A stretch of DNA of 41,577 nucleotides from Pseudomonadota bacterium (GTDB taxonomy: Bacteria > Pseudomonadota > Gammaproteobacteria > Burkholderiales > Burkholderiaceae_C), in NCBI GenBank assembly GCA_021808525.1, contig JAKBBK010000022.1, positions 1 to 41,577 on the forward strand. Direction: 5' to 3'. Shown here in pieces: positions 6,901 to 13,270 of this stretch. The notes under the pieces were generated by a model. That model did not search any database, had not been told where the DNA came from, and was given only the letters and a program-made list of their open reading frames with translations. How positions within the stretch are numbered: the stretch's first letter is position 1; each line of letters begins with the position of its first letter. The position numbers and the translations under genes are program-made.

Positions 6901-7343
6901 TTCGTCGCCTGCCGCAGCGCGGCTTTATGGTCGGCGAACCTGGCGCGCGCCTGGTCGTCGGCCACACTCGGCCGTGGGTCGTCCATGCTTGCCTGCACCT
7001 GTGCGCGGAACCACGCGTCGTGCGCCGCCGCCTCGTGCGCGCGGCGCATCTGCGCGGCCGCATCCGGGCGCCGTGGCCGATGCTCCGCCGCCGCGCTGTA
7101 GTTGCTGGCATCGATGCCGTCGATGCGCACGATCCCGAGTTCATCGCGCAGGTACTGGATGCAGCTGTCCAGGCTGGACCAGGTGCGGGGCCTGTCCGTG
7201 CGCTGGGTGCCTAGCGGGGTCTCCTGCATGCCGATCTTGAGCAGCACGCACCATCCGCCCGGCTGACCGACCAGGCTGGCGCCCCGCAGGCCGCCGGCTT
7301 CCATCAGGCGGCGCGCGTTGGGGGTGTCGATCGTCTTGTGCAT
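6897..7343 (-). CDS. Antitoxin-like partner of the ParE toxin
   Basis: A 148-residue protein in two parts. The N-terminal 85 residues (from TPNARRLMEAGGLRGASLVGQ to LRDELGIVRIDGID) resemble the small plasmid proteins often labelled ParC-type partition-associated, recalled from memory. The C-terminal 50 residues, with HDAWFRAQVQASMDD, look like the toxin-binding end of ParD/RHH-type antitoxins. It is translationally coupled to the toxin by an ATGA overlap. A plausible promoter lies just upstream at 7369-7396. Pairing is clear from context; the exact antitoxin family is less certain. Confidence 0.65.
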   Translation of the reverse strand: MHKTIDTPNARRLMEAGGLRGASLVGQPGGWCVLLKIGMQETPLGTQRTDRPRTWSSLDSCIQYLRDELGIVRIDGIDASNYSAAAEHRPRRPDAAAQMRRAHEAAAHDAWFRAQVQASMDDPRPSVADDQARARFADHKAALRQATK

Positions 7344-7368
7344 GAAATGCTTCCGCGGGTTCTTCGCA

Positions 7369-7396
7369 AAATTACAGATCCAATGCTCTCATACAA
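7369..7396 (-). promoter_or_regulatory. Likely promoter of the toxin-antitoxin pair
   Basis: On the minus strand, TTGTAT (7391-7396) and TAATTT (7369-7374) are separated by 16 bases, about 26 bases before the antitoxin ATG. The stretch is AT-rich compared with the surroundings. The rest of the gap, 7397-7575, shows no gene. It ends in AAGGAG at 7561-7566, the ribosome-binding site of the next gene on the plus strand. Confidence 0.4.
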
Positions 7397-7575
7397 CAGG
7401 TAAAACTGCAATGCGGGAGCCATCCGCGCGATCTGGCAACCAGGCTGTCCTGGCCGCGGCACCCGCTGACCGTTGCACCATCCAACTCGGAAGTTCGGAA
7501 TATCCTGCGCCCTGGGCGGTATCCCTCGTCGTGACGGGGCTGCCCGGAGACGCAGCCGCCAAGGAGAAGCTTGCC

Positions 7576-8382
7576 ATGAGATTTCCGACCTTGTTCCTGT
7601 CGCACGGCGGCGGGCCCTGGCCCTGGATGCAGGACGAGTGGAACGGCGCCTATGACCAGTTGCGCGCTGCGCTCAGCCGCGTGCCCGAAGAGCTCGGGGC
7701 GCGGCCGCGCGCGGTGCTGATGGTCTCGGCCCACTGGGAGGAACCGGAGTTCACGGTCCAGTCCCATCCGGCGCCGGGCATGATCTACGACTACGGCGGA
7801 TTCCCGGACTACACCTACGGCATTCGCTATCCGGCGCCGGGTGCGCCGGAACTCGCGCAACGCGTGCAGGACTTGCTGCGGGCGGACAGCATCGCGGTGG
7901 CCGAGGACCGCGAGCGCGGTTTCGACCACGGAATGTATGCCCCCATGGCCGTGATCTACCCCCAGGCCGACATGCCCACGATGCAGCTGTCGCTGCGGCG
8001 TGGCCTGGATCCGCAGGAACATCTGGCCATGGGCCGGGCCCTTGCGCCTCTGCGCGACGAAGGCGTGTTGATCATCGGCAGCGGGCTGAGTTATCACAAT
8101 CTGCGCGCCTTCGGGGCGGCGGGCAGACAGGCTTCCGCGGCCTTCGACCACTGGCTCGACGTCTCGCTGGCCCACCCCGGCGCGGAGCGCTCGGCGGCAC
8201 TGAGCGCGTGGGACAAGGCACCCGCGGCGCGCCAGGCACACCCCCGCGAGGAACACCTGCTGCCGCTGATGGTGGCCGTGGGCGCCGCGGAGCAGGAAGC
8301 CGCCTCGCGCAGCTATCACGAGGACGACTTCTTCGGGGGCCTGTCCGTGTCCAACTGGCGTTTCGGAGCTCCTGCGCGCTGA
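7576..8382 (+). CDS. LigB/DODA-type class III extradiol ring-cleavage dioxygenase
   Basis: A 268-residue protein of the 4,5-DOPA dioxygenase (YgiD) branch of the LigB superfamily, non-haem iron (or zinc in YgiD) enzymes cutting catechol rings. Metal-site histidines are visible in FLSHGGGPW (His10), MVSAHWEEP and FDHGMYAP. GSGLSYHNLRAF and the C-terminal HPREEHLLPLMVAVGAA complete the family pattern. The start is set by AAGGAG 9 bases before the ATG; the frame is open further upstream but lacks conservation there. It stands alone between the toxin-antitoxin pair and a secreted protein gene, so the natural substrate is not shown by context. Confidence 0.9.
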   Translation: MRFPTLFLSHGGGPWPWMQDEWNGAYDQLRAALSRVPEELGARPRAVLMVSAHWEEPEFTVQSHPAPGMIYDYGGFPDYTYGIRYPAPGAPELAQRVQDLLRADSIAVAEDRERGFDHGMYAPMAVIYPQADMPTMQLSLRRGLDPQEHLAMGRALAPLRDEGVLIIGSGLSYHNLRAFGAAGRQASAAFDHWLDVSLAHPGAERSAALSAWDKAPAARQAHPREEHLLPLMVAVGAAEQEAASRSYHEDDFFGGLSVSNWRFGAPAR

Positions 8383-8443
8383 GCCTCACCCGCCGTAGAG
8401 CCGTGGCCAGGTCTGCATGCCCCCGTCGGGCGACAAGGCGAGC

Positions 8444-9139
8444 ATGAACCGATCCCTGCTGCTGCGTGCCGCCGTGCTGGCTGGCGCGCTGGCCTTGAGC
8501 CACCTCCCCGCGTGGGCCGCGCCCGCGGCGCCGGGCGAGGCGGCGGCCCCGTGCTGCGGGCCGGTCACCGCGCAGGGCCGCGAATTGCTGCGGGTACTCG
8601 ACGCCTCGAACGTGCGGCACCGCTGGCTGCCCCGCACGTCGATCGACTGGAGCAGCGGCGAAGCGGCGCCGCGCGACGCGGCCCACCCCAAGCTTGCCAG
8701 CCATTGCAGCGCGTTCGCCGCGGCGATGAGCAGCCGCCTGGGCGTGCCCCTGCTGCGGCCGCCGTCCCACGGCCAGCGCCTGCTGGCCAATGCGCAGGCC
8801 CGCTGGCTGGCTGGCGTCGGAGTCGGCCGCGAGGGGTGGCGCGAGGTCGACGCCCGCCAGGCGCAGGCACTGGCCAACCGGGGCTGGCTGGTGCTGGCCT
8901 CCTATGCCAGCCCGAACCCGCGGCGCGCGGGACATATCGCGGTGATCCGGCCGGCCACGCCCACGCTGGGCCAGCTGCTGGCGCGTGGCCCCCACGAGAC
9001 TCAGGCCGGCGCCAGCAACCTGCTCGACGCAACCGTGGCCCGGGGTTTCTCGCAGCACCCCGGAGCCTGGAAGCCCGGCGGCGGCGCGGGCCTGCACTTC
9101 TATGCCCACGCGGTCGATTGGGGGCGTGCGTCGCACTGA
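8444..9139 (+). CDS. Secreted protein with papain-like (NlpC/P60-CHAP-like) features
   Basis: A 231-residue protein starting with a clear signal peptide (MNRSLLLRAAVLAGALALSH, then LPAWAAP with an AxA-type cleavage site near residue 26). The mature part has a Cys-Cys pair at 37-38. A candidate nucleophile is in HPKLASHCSAFAAAM (Cys88), and a candidate histidine is in RRAGHIAVIRP (His164). That Cys-helix then Gly-His-strand order is what NlpC/P60, CHAP and related amidases show, so a periplasmic peptidase or amidase fold is possible. I do not recognise the exact family. It lies 62 bases after the dioxygenase gene and just upstream of a riboswitch. Confidence 0.65.
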   Translation: MNRSLLLRAAVLAGALALSHLPAWAAPAAPGEAAAPCCGPVTAQGRELLRVLDASNVRHRWLPRTSIDWSSGEAAPRDAAHPKLASHCSAFAAAMSSRLGVPLLRPPSHGQRLLANAQARWLAGVGVGREGWREVDARQAQALANRGWLVLASYASPNPRRAGHIAVIRPATPTLGQLLARGPHETQAGASNLLDATVARGFSQHPGAWKPGGGAGLHFYAHAVDWGRASH

Positions 9140-9177
9140 ATGGCCGCCACCTTGCACGGCCGGCTTTGCCATGCTCG

Positions 9178-9305
9178 GTCTCGCATTGGGGAGTAGCCGC
9201 CGTCCCGGCCAGCGCCGGACGGGCCTGCGTCAACATGCTTGGAGCGCGCCTGGCGCCTCCATGGCGCGGGCAGCGAATGCCTGGCAAGACCGATGCATCC
9301 AGCGG
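9178..9305 (+). ncRNA. yybP-ykoY manganese riboswitch
   Basis: The leader of the TMEM165-family gene contains the hallmark blocks of this class: TTGGGGAGTAGCCG (from 9186), GTCAACATGCTTGG (from 9229) and CTGGCAAGACC (9281-9291), in the right order and spacing with GC-rich stems between them. This class senses Mn2+ and commonly controls Mn exporters such as MntP and UPF0016/GDT1 proteins, exactly the gene that follows. The precise edges are estimated. Confidence 0.85.
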
Positions 9306-9374
9306 GCCGGCTGCGGCACGCCGGGTGCATCGCGTTCACGCCGCAGCCACCACCGGAACTTCACGCATGCATCC
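9291..9374 (+). promoter_or_regulatory. Likely expression platform: alternative pairing over the start codon
   Basis: The segment right after the riboswitch core, CGATGCATCC (9291-9300), can form a 10-base-pair stem (one G-U) with GGGTGCATCG (9323-9332). The coding start, ATGCATCC (9367-9374), repeats the sequence of the first arm, so the second arm can pair instead with the start codon over 8 bases. These two pairings exclude each other. This suits translational control in which metal binding would free or block the start codon. Confidence 0.5.
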
Positions 9375-9939
9375 CTTCCTCGTCTCGACCGCGCTGGTCG
9401 CGCTCGCCGAGATCGGCGACAAGACCCAGCTTCTGTCCCTGCTCCTGGCCGCGCGCTACCTGGCTCCGTGGCCCATCATCGCCGGCATCCTCGCCGCCAC
9501 GCTGGCCAACCACGGCCTGGCCGCCGCCGCCGGCGACCTGCTCGCGCACGCGATCAGCCCGCGCCTGCTCGACTGGGCGGTGGTGCTGTCCTTCGTGCTC
9601 ATGGGCCTGTGGATCCTGGTGCCGGACAAGCTGGACGACGAGGAGCTTCCCCGGCGCAGCGCGCGCGGCGTGTTCCTCACCACGGCGGTTTCGTTCTTCC
9701 TGGCCGAGATGGGCGACAAGACCCAGGTGGCCACGGTCGCGCTGGCCGCGCGCTACAGCGAGTGGCTGCCGGTGGTCGCGGGCACCACGCTGGGCATGCT
9801 GGCCGCCAACGTGCCGGCCGTGCTGTTCGGGCACCGCTTCGCCGAGCGCCTGCCGACGCGCTGGGTGCACGCCATCGCCGCGCTGATGTTCCTGGTGCTC
9901 GGCGGCCTGGCCTTGCGCACGGCGCTGCTGGCGGGCTGA
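9367..9939 (+). CDS. TMEM165/GDT1 (UPF0016) family manganese exporter
   Basis: A 190-residue membrane protein made of two homologous halves. Each half carries the family signature: ALAEIGDKTQLLSLLLAARY near residue 15 and LAEMGDKTQVATVALAARY near residue 117 (E-x-G-D-K-T). Around six membrane helices are expected, with the hydrophilic loop PDKLDDEELPRRSARG in the middle. Bacterial members export Mn2+ (MntX/MneA type) and plant or yeast relatives move Mn2+/Ca2+. The manganese riboswitch ahead of the gene supports Mn2+ efflux as its role. Confidence 0.93.
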   Translation: MHPFLVSTALVALAEIGDKTQLLSLLLAARYLAPWPIIAGILAATLANHGLAAAAGDLLAHAISPRLLDWAVVLSFVLMGLWILVPDKLDDEELPRRSARGVFLTTAVSFFLAEMGDKTQVATVALAARYSEWLPVVAGTTLGMLAANVPAVLFGHRFAERLPTRWVHAIAALMFLVLGGLALRTALLAG

Positions 9940-9984
9940 AGCGAAGGGCCGGCAGGCAACGCCAAGCCTGGAGCGAGGGGCGGC

Positions 9985-10026
9985 TTGACAGATTTCCATG
10001 TTTCCACGATTATGGAAGCATGGAAA
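9985..10026 (+). promoter_or_regulatory. arsR promoter with overlapping ArsR operator
   Basis: TTGACA (9985-9990) and GATTAT (10008-10013) are 17 bases apart and place the transcription start at or next to the ATG at 10020, so the transcript is probably leaderless. A 14-base inverted repeat with one mismatch, TTTCCATGTTTCCA (9993-10006) against TGGAAGCATGGAAA (10013-10026), covers spacer, -10 and start codon. This is where an ArsR repressor would block RNA polymerase, and arsenite binding would release it. Confidence 0.75.
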
Positions 10027-10394
10027 CTTTGAACGCCGCCGAACTGCTGGCCGCCCTCGGGCACGAGTCGCGTCTTTCGATCTACCGTGCGCTGGTCGAG
10101 GCAGGGCCGCAGGGTCTGCATGCCGGGGCGATCGGCGAGCGCCTGGGGCTGCCGGCTCCGACCCTGTCCTTCCACCTGGCGCATCTCAGCCGCGTCGGGC
10201 TTGCGCGCAGGCGCCAGGAGGGCCGCTTCGTGATCTACGCGGCGGACTTCCCGGTGATGAACGACCTGCTCGGCTTCCTGACGGCCAACTGCTGCGGCGG
10301 CAACCCCTGCATGCCGAGCGCGCAGGCCGCGGGCGCCGGGCCGTCCCTGTCCGCTTGCTCCTGCGACTCGCCCCTGGAAGGAACACGACGATGA
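10020..10394 (+). CDS. arsR: ArsR-family arsenite-responsive repressor
   Basis: A 124-residue winged-helix repressor. The DNA-binding helix pair is AIGERLGLPAPTLSFHLAHLSRVGLA. The usual ELCVCDL metal site is absent. Instead a C-terminal cluster, NCCGGNPC (Cys91, Cys92, Cys97), supplies three thiols, as in the ArsR variants with C-terminal As(III) sites described from Acidithiobacillus ferrooxidans. A further CSC (113-115) follows. The ATG lies inside the operator and close to the predicted transcription start. The stop overlaps the arsC ATG as ATGA. It would autoregulate the whole arsR-arsC-acr3-arsI run. Confidence 0.93.
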   Translation: METLNAAELLAALGHESRLSIYRALVEAGPQGLHAGAIGERLGLPAPTLSFHLAHLSRVGLARRRQEGRFVIYAADFPVMNDLLGFLTANCCGGNPCMPSAQAAGAGPSLSACSCDSPLEGTRR

Positions 10395-10831
10395 ACCCTG
10401 GCATCCGCAAGGTGCTGGTGCTGTGCACCGGCAATTCCTGCCGCTCGCAGATGGCCGAGGCGCTGCTCAATCACGACCTCGCCGGCCTGGTGCACGCCCG
10501 TTCGGCCGGCATCAGCCCGCAGCCCAAGGTGGCCGACGGCGCGGTCGAGGCGCTGCGCCTGGCCGGGCTTCCCACCGAGGACCTGTACCCGAAGGATCTG
10601 GACACCCTGATCGACCAGCCCTTCGACCTGGTGGTCACCGTGTGCGACAACGCGCGCGAGGCCTGCCCGGTGTTCCCGCGCCCGGTGCCCGGCATCCACC
10701 TGCCCTTCCACGACCCCCACGGCGAGCCGCTGGAGAGTTTCCTGCGCGTGCGCGACGACATCCGCGCGCGCCTGGTGCCGGCGGTGCGCGAGGCGCTGGG
10801 CTTGCCGCTCGCGCGGGTGGAGTCCCGATGA
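10391..10831 (+). CDS. arsC: Arsenate reductase, thioredoxin-coupled LMW-phosphatase type
   Basis: A 146-residue cytoplasmic enzyme reducing arsenate to arsenite for export. The P-loop VLCTGNSCRS has nucleophile Cys12 and Arg18 in the CX5R arrangement. The relay cysteines are in VTVCDNAREACPVFP (Cys85 and Cys92), as in the thioredoxin-dependent ArsC of Gram-positive type and unlike the glutaredoxin-dependent E. coli plasmid enzyme. The dipeptide-rich FHDPHGEP loop contains the general-acid aspartate. It is coupled by 4-base overlaps to arsR before it and acr3 after it. Confidence 0.94.
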   Translation: MNPGIRKVLVLCTGNSCRSQMAEALLNHDLAGLVHARSAGISPQPKVADGAVEALRLAGLPTEDLYPKDLDTLIDQPFDLVVTVCDNAREACPVFPRPVPGIHLPFHDPHGEPLESFLRVRDDIRARLVPAVREALGLPLARVESR

Positions 10832-11907
10832 GCGCGCAATGCGAAGTGGTGGCGCGCAGGGCCGCCGGCGCGCCGATGAGCCTGTTCGAGCGCTGGCTCA
10901 CGCTGTGGGTGTTCCTGTGCATCGTCGCCGGCATCGTGCTGGGGCAGCTGCTGCCGGGCCCGTTCCAGTGGCTGGGCCGGCTGGAACTCGCGCAGGTCAA
11001 CCTTCCGGTGGGGCTGCTGATCTGGGTGATGATCATCCCCATGCTGATGAAGGTGGACTTCGGCGCCTTGCACGAGGTGCGCCGGCACGTGCGCGGCATC
11101 GGCGTCACCCTGGTGATCAACTGGCTGGTCAAGCCCTTCTCGATGGCCCTGCTGGGCTGGGTGTTCATCCGCCACCTGTTCGCGCCCTGGCTGCCGGCCG
11201 CGCAGATCGACAGCTACATCGCAGGTCTCATCCTGCTGGCCGCGGCGCCCTGCACGGCGATGGTGTTCGTGTGGAGCCGCCTGTCCGGTGGGGACCCGCT
11301 GTTCACGCTGTCGCAGGTGGCGCTGAACGACTCCATCATGGTCTTCGCCTTCGCGCCCATCGTGGCGCTGCTGCTGGGCATCTCGGCCATCCACGTGCCC
11401 TGGGCCACGCTGCTGTTCTCGGTGCTCATGTACATCGTGGTCCCGCTGGCGCTGGCGCAGGCCTGGCGCGCGCTGCTGCTGCGGCGAGGCCAGGCCGCCT
11501 TCGACGCGGCGGCAGCGCGCATCGGCCCCTGGTCGATGGCCGCTCTGCTGGCCACGCTGGTGCTGCTGTTCGCCTTCCAGGGACCGGCCATCGAGGCGCA
11601 GCCGCTGGTCATCGCGCTGCTGGCCGTTCCCATCCTGATCCAGGTGCTGTTCAACTCCGGCCTGGCCTATGTGCTGAACCGCGCGGTGGGCGAGCAGCAC
11701 GCCATCGCCTGCCCTTCGGCGCTGATCGGCGCCAGCAACTTTTTCGAGCTGGCGGTGGCCGCGGCCATCAGCCTGTTCGGCTTCCAGTCGGGAGCGGCGC
11801 TGGCCACCGTGGTCGGCGTGTTGATCGAGGTTCCGGTGATGCTGCTGGTGGTCCGCCTGGTGGGGGCCACGCGCGGCTGGTACGAACGAGGAGGACAGAC
11901 GGCATGA
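10828..11907 (+). CDS. acr3: ACR3-family arsenite efflux permease
   Basis: A 359-residue protein with about ten membrane helices. The conserved transport cysteine sits in LAAAPCTAMVFVWSRLSGGDPLFTL, and LSLFERWLTLWVF-like and FNSGLAYVLNR segments are typical of ACR3 (arsenical resistance-3, also annotated ArsB). It exports As(OH)3 using the proton gradient, completing the pathway begun by ArsC. The ATG at 10828 overlaps the arsC stop. A second in-frame ATG at 10876 begins at MSLFERW, where many homologues start, so the first 16 residues may not be conserved. The stop overlaps the arsI start. Confidence 0.95.
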   Translation: MSAQCEVVARRAAGAPMSLFERWLTLWVFLCIVAGIVLGQLLPGPFQWLGRLELAQVNLPVGLLIWVMIIPMLMKVDFGALHEVRRHVRGIGVTLVINWLVKPFSMALLGWVFIRHLFAPWLPAAQIDSYIAGLILLAAAPCTAMVFVWSRLSGGDPLFTLSQVALNDSIMVFAFAPIVALLLGISAIHVPWATLLFSVLMYIVVPLALAQAWRALLLRRGQAAFDAAAARIGPWSMAALLATLVLLFAFQGPAIEAQPLVIALLAVPILIQVLFNSGLAYVLNRAVGEQHAIACPSALIGASNFFELAVAAAISLFGFQSGAALATVVGVLIEVPVMLLVVRLVGATRGWYERGGQTA

Positions 11908-12494
11908 AACGCTTTCACGTGCACGCGCACGTCGACGATCTGGCGGCGAGCATCGCCTTCTACACCCGGCTGTTCGGCGCCGAGCCGACGCGGGTGGAGG
12001 CCGACTACGCGAAGTGGATGATCGAGGATCCGCGGCTGAATTTCGCGATTTCCACGCGCGGCGCCGGAACCGGCATCGACCACCTGGGCATCCAGGCCGA
12101 CACCGAACTCGAACTCGCCGAACTCAAGGAGCGGGCCGGCGCCGCGGATGCCGCGCTGCTCGACGAAGGCGCCACCACCTGCTGCTACGCGCGCAGTGAG
12201 AAGCACTGGGTCACCGACCCGCAAGGCATCGCCTGGGAGCATTACCGCACCCTGGGCGACATCCCGGTGTTTCGCGAGGCGGCTCAGGACACGCCCGCAG
12301 CGGCCTGCTGCACGCCCGCCGTCGAGGCCGAGGCCGGCGCCTGCTGCACCCCCGCCGCAGCCGCCTCGGTCGCCGCCTGCTGCACACCTGCCAAACCCTC
12401 GCAGGCCACGGCCGGCTGCTCGCCCGGCCAGGGTTCCCGCGGTGGATCCTGCTGCACGCCGGCAGCGCAGGCGCGCCCCGGCCGCTGCTGCTGA
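11904..12494 (+). CDS. arsI: ArsI/CadI-type C-As lyase with a repetitive cysteine-pair tail
   Basis: A 196-residue protein. Residues 1-125 are a vicinal-oxygen-chelate (glyoxalase-like) domain with FHVHAHVDDLAASIAFYTRLFG at the N-terminus. Candidate Fe(II) ligands are His5 or His7, His60 (GIDHLGIQ) and Glu112 (WEHYRT). The vicinal pair Cys93-Cys94 (ATTCCYARSEKHWVTDPQG) binds trivalent arsenic. ArsI cleaves the C-As bond of methylarsenite and trivalent aromatic arsenicals, giving arsenite for ACR3. Residues 126-196 form an unusual tail with Cys-Cys pairs every 12 residues, which the basic ArsI fold does not need. Start and stop place it last in the tightly overlapping ars group; sigZ begins 5 bases later. 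Confidence 0.9.
   Translation: MKRFHVHAHVDDLAASIAFYTRLFGAEPTRVEADYAKWMIEDPRLNFAISTRGAGTGIDHLGIQADTELELAELKERAGAADAALLDEGATTCCYARSEKHWVTDPQGIAWEHYRTLGDIPVFREAAQDTPAAACCTPAVEAEAGACCTPAAAASVAACCTPAKPSQATAGCSPGQGSRGGSCCTPAAQARPGRCC
12303..12491 (+). repeat. Six 36-base units encoding ACCTPA-type cysteine repeats in arsI
   Basis: Units start at 12303, 12339, 12375, 12411, 12447 and 12483, an exact 36-base period. Four units encode (A/S)CCTPA; the fourth is degenerate (GCSPG) and the last ends the protein as RCC. The cysteines fall at residues 135-136, 147-148, 159-160, 172, 183-184 and 195-196, eleven in all. The strict period shows growth by in-frame duplication. Confidence 0.9.
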
Positions 12495-12499
12495 GCGCC

Positions 12500-13084
12500 A
12501 TGCAGGCGCCCGGGCCCTCCCCCCGCGTGGATTCCGGCGTGGATTCCGGCTTCGACTGCGTGCTGCGCGCGTGGCAGGCCCACGAGGCTGAACTGCTGGG
12601 ATTCCTGGCGCATCACGCCAGCGACGCCGACTCCGCGCAGGACCTGGTGCAGGAGGTGTTCGTCAAGGCCCTGCGCCAGGGCCGGGGTTTCTGCTCCCTG
12701 GACAACCCGCGTGCCTGGCTGTTCCAGGTCGCGCGCAACGCGCTGGTCGATGCGGGGCGCCTGCGCCGGCCGAACGTGGAGCTCCCCGAGGACCTGCCCG
12801 CGCAGCCCGCCGACGAACGCGCGCCGGTGGAGGCGCTCGATGCCTGCATCGCCCGCAACCTGCCCTTGCTCGGCGACGAGGACCGCGACATCGTGCAGCG
12901 CTGCGACCTCGACGGGCTGACGGTGCGCGCCTATGCGCAGGCAACGGGGCTGAGCCTGCCGGCGGCCAAGGCGCGGCTGCTGCGCGCCCGCAAGCGCCTG
13001 CGCGAGACCCTGGTCGCGCATTGCGGGGTGCGCTTCGACCCCGACGGCAGCGTGTGCTGCCACGCCGGGCCGGACGGCGCCTGA
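12500..13084 (+). CDS. sigZ: SigZ-like ECF sigma factor
   Basis: A 194-residue sigma-70-family protein of the short ECF kind. Region 2 is seen in LLGFLAHHASDADSAQDLVQ followed by EVFVKALRQG and the DNPRAWLFQVARNALVD helix. Region 4 is the YAQATGLSLPAAKARLLRARKRLRE helix-turn-helix. The C-terminal end CGVRFDPDGSVCCHAG is typical of the SigZ branch and carries cysteines that could sense thiol-reactive metals; that role is inference. No anti-sigma factor is adjacent. It starts 5 bases after arsI and precedes the ArsP-like permease gene by 186 bases, so it may transcribe the permease unit. Confidence 0.88.
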   Translation: MQAPGPSPRVDSGVDSGFDCVLRAWQAHEAELLGFLAHHASDADSAQDLVQEVFVKALRQGRGFCSLDNPRAWLFQVARNALVDAGRLRRPNVELPEDLPAQPADERAPVEALDACIARNLPLLGDEDRDIVQRCDLDGLTVRAYAQATGLSLPAAKARLLRARKRLRETLVAHCGVRFDPDGSVCCHAGPDGA

Positions 13085-13241
13085 GCCTGAGCCTGCGCCT
13101 TCGCCCGGGACCGAGGGCTCCGGGCCGGGCCCCATAGCCGGTCTCCATAGCCTCGCCACTCCTTTCCACCCCGGGATCTGGCCCATCGACCCGTGTCCTT
13201 GAAGCGCGGGTGCATCCTTTTCGGGCTGGCTTCGTCTACCA

Positions 13242-13260
13242 GGACAGAGAGTTCCTGTCC
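13242..13260 (+). promoter_or_regulatory. Inverted repeat just before the ArsP-like gene
   Basis: GGACAG (13242-13247) and CTGTCC (13255-13260) form a perfect 6-base inverted repeat around 7 bases, ending 10 bases before the ATG at 13271. It could be an operator or a hairpin covering the translation start. The rest of the 186-base gap after sigZ shows no gene. Confidence 0.35.
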
Positions 13261-13270
13261 CGAGGCCACG

